Assembly (NCBI RefSeq): GCF_010183535.1
Contig: NC_071331.1
Coordinates: 2,170,001 to 2,234,000 of the forward strand
Reading direction: 5' to 3'
From: Caenorhabditis remanei
Taxonomy: Eukaryota > Nematoda > Chromadorea > Rhabditida > Rhabditidae
Length of the DNA stretch: 64,000 nucleotides
The position numbers and the translations under genes are program-made. The notes under the pieces were generated by a model. The model worked only from the letters and a program-made list of their open reading frames with translations, was not told the origin of the DNA and did not search any database. This document shows, piece after piece, positions 35,178-45,929 of the stretch; positions within the stretch are counted from its first letter, which is position 1; each line of letters begins with the position of its first letter.

Positions 35178-35179
35178 TC

Positions 35180-36480
35180 ATATAATGTTCTGTGAGCCAG
35201 AAAGTTTAAAAAAAATTCCTGCTTTAAAAATAACATAAAATCGGCTTTCGACAATAATTACAGTTGGTGAGCTTGGACGATACGTTACCAAATAAAAATA
35301 GAACAAGATTCGTAAGCTACACTTTCATTGTCGATATATTGTATTCAAGTGATCGCTGAGATATTTAGGCAATTCCCAAACAAGACTCATACGTGTTCAA
35401 TGGACTGGCCTTTTTGTGGAAATCAGAAAAATAATTTTCAATTTTTTTCTTGAAAATCTTTTTTTTGTATCAATTTTTGTAGTTTTCTTTCTTTTCCTGT
35501 CATATTCAACACAGTCCTCTGTTAAATAACTTTGCAAATATGAAGTTCTATTGCACCAACCTCCCAAGTGGAACCTTTCGCTGAATTTCATCGTTAAAGC
35601 GTAAGTAACAGATGATCCGATGGTGGAAATTGGTTGTTTTGTAAACCTAGATCACGTTCCAGTCATGTTCTCCCAATTTTATAATGCTTTCCTTAATATT
35701 TCAGTTCGAATGATTCAGTTCAGGAAAAAATTTCAAAAAATCAAAAAATTCAATTTTTCTGAAATTTTTTACTGATATGATCTAAAATTGTGTCGGGAAT
35801 AAAAAAAAATGACATGATTGAATTAAAAATTATAAAAATCATCAATTTGAAACATCAAAATTGATTTACCGAAAGGCCTCGAAAATTGAAATCGCACTTT
35901 TTCACATACTTCCCCAAAAAAGTGTTCTTTGAGGATAGAGATACCAGTAGGGACAACATGGATCCAATACCAAATTTTATGTAGATTTAGAATTTTGAAT
36001 AAAAAACGCTGTCTTCTCGTGTCACTGCCGAGATAAAAACGATTTCATGAAAAAAACCCGAAAATTTCATGAATTTTCAAAATTTTCACAATGAAGGTGT
36101 TGAGCTGGAATTTTCTTCTAAACACAAAAAATGCTTAAAATAGTGTCTACAATAACTTCCCGTTGAGATTTCATACCTAACTACTTTAGGAAAAATTTTC
36201 GAAAAATATCGATTTTTTTATTTTCCTAGGTAGCCAGGTGGCGGACCCGACCAAAAAGTACCCCAATTTGCTGAGAACACTTGATACTATCTTTGATCAA
36301 AATTATAGGCAAATCGGAGATGGTCGACGTTTTTCGTATGCCTACGGGTGATCGAACGAGTCAGAGAGTGCGTCTTAATTGGTCACAGATATAATGAGAA
36401 AAATGTAACTTTCTGGTCTTGATAAAAGCACGAAACGGGTATTTACAAGTTTCTTACTACTCCGTCAGCTCAATATAATT
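35180..36480. other. AT-rich intergenic stretch
   Basis: Runs of A/T words and short direct repeats around 35700-36200; no gene, element end or octamer found. Confidence 0.5.
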
Positions 36481-36567
36481 GTTGTGACACCATGTTTTTA
36501 ACAAGCTTTCCCAGTTAAGATTTCGCTCAAGAACCTCTCTTTGGTGGCTGGAAGCGTGTTTTGTTTT

Positions 36568-36575
36568 CTGTTTCA
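36568..36575 (+). promoter_or_regulatory. CTGTTTCA core, weak 21U candidate
   Basis: Exact octamer in a segment duplicated near 26930; nearest YRNT at +34. Confidence 0.3.
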
Positions 36576-38134
36576 CACTACATGTAAATTCCTCAACAGT
36601 TTATTCACTTGTTTTTTTCAAAGAATGTTAGTTATAACAAATTTACTGATCCTTCCTCGGAACTTGATTATCCAATTTTCCATGTTCCTTTTTTCTATTA
36701 CAAAATTAATAGATCCACTGTTCCAAGTCCTTCTTATCAAACTTCTAGCAAACATAATTTTATTGCTTGCGTTATTTGGGCTAGCTCGATGAATAAGTTC
36801 TCTGATTTACTACATAGGTAATTCTGCTTTTTTAATACAACTAACATCACACTAGTTTAATAAGTTTTCCATTTGAAACCGAGAAAAAATTAGCAGTAAT
36901 GTGAGAAAGCAGCTGGAAGTTCACTTTTTGTAGCTTCAACCGCAGAAAAACTTTGCATTTTCTGAAAAAGGATAGTAAGCAGCCTTTAAAATCGACTTGG
37001 TTCTACAGAGCACTGTGATATTTTTCAAATAAAACACCATTTTTTGAAAATGCGCCTCTACTTCAGGTTTTACGGTAACACTGCAAATTCAAGCCGCAAG
37101 AACAGTATTACTTATATTTTCAGGCAGTTAACTCGTGATTTCTTGACATTCTCCGTTTCACAAACTCGTGATTTTTCAGTTTTTCAATTGTTTTCAATAG
37201 AATGAAAAAAGGAAAGCGTTCGCAACAAAAATCGGAAACGAACAGTAGTATAAACGGGAGATGAAACACTAAATTAAATCAAAATGATAATACAAACGTT
37301 TCTGAAATATTTTCTTATTATTCTGAATTTCTATTGGAAACTGTTGAACCTGTTGTTATCGGTTCGTGACAGTTGCCAGGGGGTGTTAAAGGCGCAAGAA
37401 ATTTGTTCGGATGGGTCTCGTAGTTGAAATTAATAAAAATTTATTATGGCATGCATAATTTCATTAACTGCGGTATTAGTCCTAACTCGATGAATTATTA
37501 TAGGTTGTCTTTTTGCTTCACAGTTTCTGAATGAGCTCATTTAGAAAAAGTGAATTTCGTGGAATTGTGTGAACTGTATCAGATGTAATAGCAAGCATGG
37601 TACCAGGATGGAAAACTAAACATGTCTGGAACAGAAAAAGAACTTTTGAAAAAATCAAATGTTACTTACTGTTTCCGAATTACCAGATTAGATGCTCCAC
37701 AAGTAAAATTTATTTGAAGCTAAGCTCTAAGCCTAAAAGTAGCAATGCCTTCATGCGGTGGAAGAAATTTTTTCAAACTCTTTTTTTTTTGCATTTCAGA
37801 ATTTACTTTTTTTATTCTGAAAATCAATTGTCAAAAATATTTAAATACCTGTATCAAGCTTTCCCAGTTAAGATTTTGCTTAAAAACTGTCAGATCTTCA
37901 TCATCTTAAAGGCATGAAAAGCAATTCAAATGTGTATTGTTTCCAAACTTGGATAAATCTTGGATTAAACTTGTATAAAAAAATCTTTCTTTAGTGTCTG
38001 CAGTCTTGTTTTCCTTCATTAAAAAATTAGATTTTCACAAGTTTTGCGAATCATTCGTGATTTTTACTTTTTCAATTGCTTTTGATTTAATCAAATTTGG
38101 AAAAAAATTGAAAAAAAATTCCCTCCAAAAAGAC

Positions 38135-38200
38135 AGGCCTGACGGGCCGGGCCGGCTTGAAGTTTTGAAAAAAAAGTCGGGCCCAGCCCTTGACAAGTAT
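38135..38200. mobile_element. GC-rich hAT-type MITE, degenerate copy
   Basis: ACGGGCCGGGCC...GGGCCCAGCCC followed by TTGACAAGT; same family as the well-preserved copy at 48720-48791. Confidence 0.5.
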
Positions 38201-38507
38201 GATGAAAAGGTATTCTGAAATAGTTTAATTTTCAAACTTCTTTTCTTGAATGTCAGAGGAAGTGTAATCAAAATCGATCATGTAATCATTTTTTCAATTT
38301 TTGTAGTTTAAAAGTAGTTTAAAAAACAGTAAAATATTTGAAACGGGATGGTTTTGTATAAAGTTCGAGGCATACGCTTACGATTATTAAATAACGGTTT
38401 CAAAGTGTCTATATGCAAGGAAAGTTTTTAGGAAGTGTGTTTTGAATGATTGTTTCGTTTTTGGTGCGTGTTTTTTCATTGAAAGCTAGTGTTGAATGAT
38501 TATATTT

Positions 38508-38574
38508 CTGTTTCATATAACTTTAATAATCTCTATCAGGTATCACCCAATACTTGTTCCCGTATAACTTGTTT
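38508..38574 (+). ncRNA. predicted 21U-RNA locus
   Basis: CTGTTTCA at 38508-38515; predicted 5' U at 38554 (TACT), +39. First of four same-strand loci within 580 bp. Confidence 0.6.
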
Positions 38575-38713
38575 CATTCTTCTCTCCTAACCAATTTATG
38601 AAGTTTTTACCATGTGTCGCAAATCATAATTTATTCTAATCAACTCTTTCATAAAGTGTTTTCAATAACATCGTTCTATAACTGGCTAAAAATTCAAATT
38701 AATTCATTTCTAG

Positions 38714-38779
38714 CTGTTTCAATGGAAGCATATTTTGACTGTATTTAATGAGAATCAATTTAATGATTTCAATTACAAG
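38714..38779 (+). ncRNA. predicted 21U-RNA locus
   Basis: CTGTTTCA at 38714-38721; predicted 5' U at 38759 (CAAT), +38. Confidence 0.55.
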
Positions 38780-38835
38780 TGAAAATTTCTCACCGCTCTC
38801 CTACGAAAACAAAATTATAATTTTACTTTAGTTCT

Positions 38836-38902
38836 CTGTTTCATTGACCCTGCATCATTTTGGTCACTGATTTACACATATTGAATTGTTTCTTTAATTT
38901 TA
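38836..38902 (+). ncRNA. predicted 21U-RNA locus
   Basis: CTGTTTCA at 38836-38843; predicted 5' U at 38882 (TATT), +39. Confidence 0.55.
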
Positions 38903-38969
38903 TTACTCTGTATCGGAAGGCGGTACATGCAAGACAAAAATCCCGCTCAAAGCTGTGTAGTTTAGAACT

Positions 38970-39530
38970 GATAAAAATGTTTTTATAGAAATAGTGTATC
39001 TGAAATATTGTTTTTCTGTTTCACTCGTCTCATAGGAGAACGAAGGTTCTTTTTAACTTCAGTCAAGCAATGCCTGTCCTTCTGAGAGTATGTTTTGTGA
39101 ACAAACTGACAAAGTACCTGTGCGTCTGATACGTTACTGTTACAATTTCGTATTTTTGAAAATGCAGGATTGTTGAATCGAAATAAGAAACTATTCGTGT
39201 TTCTGATTCTACAGGAAAAGAGTTTGGGCTGAGACCATTGATACGTCTTAAATTAGCAAAATGTTTTGTTTCAAAAGATTGGATGTTTTAATAATAGTTC
39301 TGCGTCTAATTTATTGTCAACTTGTTTTAGAGAACTACTGTAACCCAACAACAGAATATGTCAAATTGTTTCAATTACATTAAACAAATTTTTAAAACTA
39401 TTATTACCATTAGTCTTAACCAACGCTTCAGAGGAGTTTTCCTTCAAGATTATATGTTTCAAAATAATCTGAAAACTTGTGGCAACAATCTGATATGTTT
39501 GACGAAATATAGTTATTTTCTTATCAGACT
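38970..39530. repeat. segmental duplication paired with 42580-43137
   Basis: Shared sequence runs from AATAGTGTATCTGAAATATTG through CTGTTTCACTCGTCTCATAG to TTATCAGACTA. The copy at 43137 lacks the MITE at 39532, giving its empty site. Confidence 0.8.
39016..39083 (+). ncRNA. predicted 21U-RNA locus
   Basis: CTGTTTCA at 39016-39023; predicted 5' U at 39063 (CAGT), +40. In the paralogue (42697) an extra 9-10 bp shifts the spacing. Confidence 0.5.
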
Positions 39531-39531
39531 A

Positions 39532-39668
39532 TTAGCAAGTCACAGTTCTTACAACCGCGCTCTACCGAAACCGAAAAAAAAGTGTGCGAAATAGAGAGAC
39601 TCAGAGAAAAAGAGACATTTTCAAGGGAATTTCGGTGGAGCGCAGTTGTAAGAACTGTGGCGAGCTAA
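39532..39668. mobile_element. 137-bp palindromic MITE
   Basis: Ends TTAGC...CACAGTTCTTACAAC and inverse; TA at 39530-39531 and 39669-39670. The duplicated segment near 43137 reads CAGACTAGGTCT, exactly the pre-insertion site, so the TA duplication is demonstrated. Confidence 0.88.
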
Positions 39669-39728
39669 TAGGTCTGGTAACATTCAAAATGAGCCCCCAC
39701 CCTAATTCAAATACAGCCCCCCATGTTG

Positions 39729-39736
39729 TATATAAG
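39729..39736 (+). promoter_or_regulatory. TATA-box-like TATATAAG
   Basis: Lies about 40 bp before the C-rich tandem repeats and 300 bp before the small ORF at 40029; could be the promoter of the element remnant there. Confidence 0.35.
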
Positions 39737-39770
39737 TACAACCTCCACCTCCATCCAACACTCATCAACT

Positions 39771-39874
39771 TGTTTTTCAAGTTGCGCCCCCCACCGTGTT
39801 TTTCAAGTTGCGCCCCCCACCGTGTTTTTCAAGTTGCGCCCCCCACCGTGTTTTTCAAGTTGCGCCCCCCACCG
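39771..39874. repeat. four perfect 26-bp tandem repeats
   Basis: Unit TGTTTTTCAAGTTGCGCCCC+CCACCG, four copies without visible change. C-rich arrays of this kind also form the arms of the Merlin-like element at 49158. Confidence 0.85.
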
Positions 39875-40028
39875 GTCGTCATAGTTTCGAATGAAAACAT
39901 GTTCGACGACTGGTTGTTTTTTAATTTTTCAAGCTTGTTTTGTTGATTTTTTTCTATAATTTTTATTCTTTTCATTTAAAATTAATTCCAGAAGGTAAAC
40001 TTCGAGAGATTTAAAAACGAAATTTGCA

Positions 40029-40151
40029 ATGGCTTCCATACTCGACATGAAATCCGTAACGGACGTGATTACCCAATGTCCCGATGAACGGTCAGTAATC
40101 CGTATGTTGATGAATGAAGGGTTAATCAGAAACTCGGCGCTAACCCCATAA
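40029..40151 (+). pseudogene. 40-residue ORF, possible transposase N-terminus
   Basis: ATG at 40029, stop at 40149-40151, following an AATTCCAG acceptor-like site near 39990. It reads MASILDMKSVTDVITQCPDE then RSVIRMLMNEGLIRNSALTP. The layout (small helical N-terminal domain after C-rich tandem repeats) would suit the start of an ISXO2/Merlin-type transposase, cut off by the LINE just downstream. This is inference from style, not a clear homology. Confidence 0.3.
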
Positions 40152-40153
40152 TA

Positions 40154-41263
40154 TTGAATTGGTGGGGGGTTAATATTCCTTCTCTAGACGTTGTTTCTCT
40201 AGACGTTGTCTTCTTTGACTTTAAGAAAGCATTTGATAAGGTGGATCACATAATTTTGATCAATAAACTTGCAAACTTTGGTCTGTCAAACCTTTACATC
40301 TCCTGGTTTGAAGCTTTCCTCAAAGAACGCACCTTCTCAGTAATGGTTAACGGATCCCGAGACAATAAAATTTCTCCTATTCCCTCGGGTGTTCCGCAAG
40401 GAACTGTATCAGGTCCCCTATTATTCTTAATCTACATAAACGACCTACTCCTGAAACTCCCATCAAACATTCATTTTGCCGCTTTTGCTGATGATATCAA
40501 ATTGTATTCCCATGACCCAGTTCTCCTCCAACACGGTATAAACCTAGTATCCAAATGGGCCTCCGCCAACGCTTTGCCGTTAGCTCACACTAAAACCTCT
40601 CTTCTTAGGCTAGGTCCCGAAAACTCTCGTCACCCATTTCATGTAGACTCCATCCCCATCTCCGAATCTACAGTAGTACGGGATTTGGGTCTATTAACCG
40701 ACTCTAATCTCAAATTCGACCTTCACATTTCCAAATTATCCTCGCTAGCTTTACTCCGCTGTAATCAACTGCTGAAAGCCTTCAAGTCTAGATCTCTATC
40801 ACTCTACAGACATCTTTTCAACACCTATGTTCTTCCCTTGCTTGAATATTGCTCTGTTGTTTACTCTCCTTCACCTTCTAGCGTTCTGTCTCAAAAACTG
40901 GAAAAACCACTCAGATTATTCACTAGAAAAGTTCTACAACGATGCAACATCCCTTATTCTTCATATCTCGACCGTCTCGAAATTCTCGACATTTACTCAG
41001 TCCGCCATCGCAGACTTAAATCTCAATTAATCTTACTTTATAAATTTATATGCGGCGCAGCGTACTTACCAAATATCCAGTCGTATGTCAGACTGTCCAA
41101 TTCGGCTAGACGACCCATGACTTTAATTTGTGTTAGGCCTGATATTAAGGATTTTTTCTCTAATTCAATCCCCCTATGGAATTCTGTCACATGTAATACC
41201 CATAAGTTCCTTTCTCCCGGTGAATTTGTCTCCCTTCTCAATCATTCAATTAATAGACTATGA
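40154..41263 (+). pseudogene. 5'-truncated non-LTR retrotransposon reverse transcriptase
   Basis: An open frame of 369 codons covers the RT palm and C-terminus: FFDFKKAFDKVDH, SGVPQGTVSGPLLFLIYINDL, catalytic FADDIKLY (residues about 110-117), then the CR1/jockey-type tail through LFNTYVLPLLEYCSVVYSP and IPLWNSV. The endonuclease and N-terminal RT are missing, so the copy is dead on arrival, as is typical of LINE insertions. The first ATG is not a natural start; a 15-bp duplication (TCTCTAGACGTTGTY) marks the 5' junction. The frame itself has no stops. Confidence 0.85.
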
Positions 41264-41514
41264 TCTCCCCCTGTGAATTCGCTCTTTACCTTGCCCCCTC
41301 TCCCCTTCTCGCTTATTTCATTCATATCTTCTCTCCTCATATCAATTGATTCTCGTTCCCCCATTTTTTTCCCCCATACTTCTTGACTTAATTATCTTGC
41401 TTTCCACGTATTTCCCCTCCTACCAGGTCTTTAGCCTCGTGAGGGGCATGATCCGGTCTCCTGTATATTTTAATGATTTATATCCCAGTCAATAAATTAA
41501 AAAAAAAAAAAAAA
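40165..41514 (+). mobile_element. truncated LINE (CR1/jockey-like) with poly(A) tail
   Basis: RT coding end, pyrimidine-rich 3' UTR from 41264, AATAAA-like ending and A16 tail at 41499-41514. Inserted after the small ORF at 40029. Confidence 0.75.
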
Positions 41515-41583
41515 TAATTCACCACCCAATTCAAAATCCTCAAAATTCTCAAAACCAACTTATTTCTCCCTCCTAGACCTGTG

Positions 41584-41796
41584 AACATGTTAAATGCACA
41601 TTTTATACATATTCTCTCCTCTTTTTTCGATTCGAAAAATCTGCAACTAGTTTTGTTCGTGCGAAAGTGTCATATGGTCAACATACGTGCTGAATAAGAA
41701 TACCCCATGTGTTTTTGGAATGACAACAGACACACGGATAGACGGAATAGAAGAGGACTCGCTTTTACATATGTACTGTGGCAGATGCGTTAGCAC
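41584..41796. repeat. highly conserved repeat block, copy 3 of 6
   Basis: Isolated copy directly after the LINE; same core as 20763-20974, without the rest of the duplicated unit. Confidence 0.7.
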
Positions 41797-42426
41797 GTGG
41801 ACTTGAGAGGAAAGAAGTGATTTAGAATTGTGAAATTTTGGAATGAACGGATGAAAAGAAAATTCGAGTAAGACAAACTGTAGTTATTTTACCAATTCAT
41901 CAGAAACTATTTTCATTAATTCCTGAAAAAAAACAATTCCAATGAATAAGTCTAAGATATATGTTTTTAAAATTTTTGCAAATCCAAATAATCATCAATT
42001 GATTTTCCTCATGAGTTTTTTTAGAAACTTTTCTTTCATTGAAAAGTTTAGTATTGTTGCTAAATTATGATACATTAAAATATAAATCGATAGTAAGAAG
42101 GTGGCTTCTTATTTTTCTGTTTAAAGTAAGAATTTCTTGAATATAAAGCATTCGCGTACTTTGAAAGAGAATATTATTGTTAATCAAAGACTTTCAGTCT
42201 CAAAAACCACACAGAGAAACAGCAATCTTTATTTCTGACAGACACTTTCCTGATACCGCTTGAGCAGTTTTTAAAAAAAAATTGCTCAATAACTACAGGT
42301 TCTTTTTGAACAATCACTAAAAAAAATCATCAATTCAGTCGAATTTTTGCAGAAAATGCCTCAAAAACCACTTTTTCAAAAATTACTGCTGAAAAAAACA
42401 TGTTTTTCGAAAAAAAAAATTCGCTT

Positions 42427-42509
42427 CACCCGGACCGAGCCGGGCCGACCGGGTTGACCTGGCCGGGCCGGTGAAAATTTGGAAATCGGCCCGGCCCGTG
42501 ACAAGTGAT
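42427..42509. mobile_element. GC-rich hAT-type MITE, degenerate copy
   Basis: CGGGCCGACCGGG...CGGCCCGGCCCGTGACAAGT; the right end matches the 48720 copy. Confidence 0.5.
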
Positions 42510-42579
42510 AGAATAGTTTCCATAATTCTATTTTTCTGTAACGAAAGAATAATCGTGGAAGACAAAATGCTAAATTGTT

Positions 42580-43137
42580 TTATAGAAATAGTGTATCTCA
42601 GGAAAAATTTATGGAGAGCGATTAGATGTGCTGCTATGCTAGAAGTAATTGGAATCAAAAACTACTCGAGAATAGTGTATCTGAAATATTGTTTTTCTGT
42701 TTCACTCGTCTCATAGGAGAACGAAGGTCCTTTTTAAACTTTTTAACTTCAGTCAAGCAATACCTGTCCTAGATACTTCTGAGAGTATGTTTTGTGAACA
42801 AACTGACAACATACCTGTGTGCGTCTGAACAGTTCTGAACCAGATGCTACGTTACTGTTACAATTTCGTATATTTGAAAATGCAGGATTGTTGAATCGAA
42901 ATAAGAAACTATTCGTGTTTCTGATTCTACAGGAAAAGGCTGAGACCATTGATACGTCTTAAACTAGCAAAATGTTTCGTTTCAAAAGATTGATTATTTT
43001 AATCATGGTTTTGGATCTAATTTATTGTCAACTTGTTTTAGAGAACTATTGTGACCCAACAAGAATAAGTCAAATTGGACAATTACTTTTAAAAATATAT
43101 AAAGGTAGACGAAATATAGTTATTTTCTTATCAGACT
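42580..43137. repeat. segmental duplication paired with 38970-39530
   Basis: Carries the uninterrupted TA site for the MITE at 39532 and an altered 21U locus (core 42697-42704). Confidence 0.75.
42697..42704 (+). promoter_or_regulatory. CTGTTTCA core, paralogue of 39016
   Basis: Core retained but a small insertion downstream moves the CAGT start to about +50; possibly inactivated. Confidence 0.3.
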
Positions 43138-43519
43138 AGGTCTTATGAGAATAACAATCCGATTAAAAACTAAATCGTCCACTAGGTTTCACCTAAATGC
43201 TGTTTCCGAAACACCAAAAGTTTGCCCGCTCAGTATCAGCGAATGCTGGGTTGATTGATTTTTAAAGCAGCAAAAATTCTAAATGAGCAAGATTCAGCAA
43301 CGATTGGAAACTTCACAAAGTAGCTTTGTGTGTCTAGTTAAAAGTGCTCCGAGTTGGAACATTTAAATTTTTTTTTAATTAGTGTTAGTCACATAATATT
43401 GCTTCACGTGGTGCTGTTACGTTGTTATTCCCCACAGAATAATAAGACTTTTCAAAAAACGAAATATTTCAAAATTTTCTGAAACCGTGAAAAAACTCGA
43501 ATTCCGAACTCCTAAATCA

Positions 43520-43586
43520 CTGTTTCATCTTCAGCACTTCAGTTTCGAGATTTTTTTTAGTTCGTTCTCAGCGAAACTTATGATTT
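43520..43586 (+). ncRNA. predicted 21U-RNA locus
   Basis: CTGTTTCA at 43520-43527; predicted 5' U at 43566 (CGTT), +39. Confidence 0.55.
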
Positions 43587-43599
43587 GAAAAAAAATAAA

Positions 43600-44550
43600 G
43601 TTCCGAGAAAAATTTCGCGGGCTGAAACGCAAGCGTGGCAGAGGATAGTGGGCGGATATTAAACTGCAATCATAAAATTCCACCTGATTTTTCAACGAGC
43701 AACGTTGAATTTTGAAATGAAATCGTATTTAAATCGTTGTTTTCAACGTTTTTTGCCGAATATTTTCACATTTTTCATTTTTAATCATCGGGTATTGACT
43801 GAAACTGAAGTCGCGTGAATTAGACCTTGGCTGGTGTTTATTATATACTAAAAATCTCCGAAACGGTTGAAATTTACTTTAATATGACTACAAGCCTGAA
43901 AAAACGTTGAAAGTTCCATCATGAGCTGATGAGTTGTTAACATGATATCTAAGATAAATTTTTGTTAAAAAATATGTATATCAAACAAGAATTATTCCTG
44001 CTGCGATATTTCACGAATGGTTTTTAGCCAGAAATTACATGTGATACTCTATCAAGATTGCTTTAACTGATGATGATAGTATCACCAAGCTGCTATCGAT
44101 ACACTAATCACAACAGAAATAATTCATATATTTTTGAAACCTGGAAAACGGATGTTTTCAAAAACTTGTAGGAACTGGATATTCTAAGAGGTCTTGAATG
44201 AATTGTTCTATCCCTATTAATACTGTGCAATCAACAACAAAAAATAATTGGTAAAAAAAAAGTGTAAACCTGTTTCTTGCAAATGCTGACAAAAAGAGTA
44301 AGGGTGGAAAAAACTGAAAATCTCTGTTGGTATCTTTACTACTTTAAAAATCAATCCTTCTAAATCATTAGTTACATCTGAAATTCATCACTGTTGTTTA
44401 AAATTTGTTAGGTTTTATGAGTTTTAATCTATAGTGAACAAGCATAAGCAACACAAACCACTGTAGATTCTCACTAAAATTCCGTTTCTGAAACATTCAA
44501 AATCAGTTAATCTGTTTGATGATGGTAGTGATTAGACCCAGGCACTCCCA
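43600..44550. other. AT-rich intergenic stretch
   Basis: No gene or element recognised; a GC-rich CGCGGGCTGAAACGC scrap near 43616 recalls MITE termini seen elsewhere. Confidence 0.45.
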
Positions 44551-45178
44551 CTGACGAGTTTTATGACACCCAACAAAAAAAATGAATCCTCAGTTTCAAA
44601 GAACCGTCAAGACATTGTTGAATAATTCTGAGTCAATAATGTTTTTTCGTCATCGAGTTTTAAATTGTTGTTGTTAGTGCTAATCAGTACTGTTTCTGAT
44701 CTTCATCAACAAAGTACAATTCGTCTCAATCATATTGAACTCCCCAGTAATTCAAAATTCTTCTTCCCACCCAGACAGATGTATCATTTCTTTCCCTAAA
44801 GAACTCTTATCCTGATGATGAATAAGAAGTTGAGCCCCCGTCTCCTTCCCGAACAGCTGCCCATTTTCATTTCTGTGAGCCAGTTGGCTCACAGCTTGCG
44901 CAAGTGAAAAAGGAACGACGGACCAGTTAAAAACTGTTTCTAGTTGGGTGGAAATGAGAAAAAAACGTTATCACAGTCATCTCTGGAAAAATATGAACCA
45001 TAAAGTTTTTTACAAGACCACGAAAGCAAATCGCGTTAAAATTCAGCGTAAACCTAATTTATCATTCTGAAACCTTAAAAAACGTGTTTTTTTGTCGAAC
45101 CTTTGAATATATCAGGTCCCTACGATCAAAGTTAAAATTCCTCAATTTTTACATTATTCAACTCTGAAACTGAAGTTA

Positions 45179-45245
45179 TGGTTGTGAATAAAGAGTCCAC
45201 TAATTGAAATTTTTTCGATACGTACATGGCACACTTTTGAAACAG
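45179..45245 (-). ncRNA. predicted 21U-RNA locus
   Basis: Minus-strand CTGTTTCA at 45245-45238; predicted 5' U at 45199 (TAGT), +39. Confidence 0.55.
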
Positions 45246-45814
45246 CGGAAATAAACTTGTTCTTCTTATTTTGCAAAAGATTCGCAATTTTCTTGAGGTG
45301 CTTTTACCTGTGTTACAATTTTGAATTCGATATGGAAAATTGGATCAGAGGCACCCAGAAGTTTTGAATTTGTATTAGCTGCTGATGCAATAATCAGATT
45401 ATTAATTTTGTCCATCACTTACTAATGAAGTAGTTGTGAAACTGTCAGAATCAGTTCCTACTGGAAATTTTGGAATTTCTACACTCGAATCCTAGAAGTA
45501 CAGAAACCCCACTAATATTTTTAAGGCGTATCTATTTCATTCATTCAAAAAAATTAAAGAATATATGCCCTTCAATCTGAATTCATTGCCCTAAACTGGT
45601 TTGAAAAAGTTTGCAACAGAGGAAATTTCGTGAAACTTCCGATAGAGTAAAGCATTTCACTGTTTTAATGAGGACTAGTTTTTATTTTCAAGTGTTTTTT
45701 TTTCTGATTGAGAGAAACAATACAACTGCCTCGTAGATCAGTGAAATCTGGATTATACCTTCCGCCAGTCGTTCAGAGAAATTCATTTTCAAAATCTATC
45801 TTTACTTGCAAACA

Positions 45815-45879
45815 CTGTTTCAACACTTTTTCAAAAACTCGCTTTTACGTCAATGCGATGTTTACTTATACCCACCAAA
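45815..45879 (+). ncRNA. predicted 21U-RNA locus
   Basis: CTGTTTCA at 45815-45822; predicted 5' U at 45859 (CGAT), +37; paralogue of 20646 with the same spacing. Confidence 0.5.
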
Positions 45880-45929
45880 TAGAATACAAATTTTCCAAAA
45901 CCAACATTTTTCTCCTTCCTAGACCTGTG

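Noticed and set aside
39584..39946. 120-codon frame with repeated CAP/RPPP peptides
   Set aside because: Produced by the four 26-bp C-rich repeats running through all frames; not a protein-coding gene.
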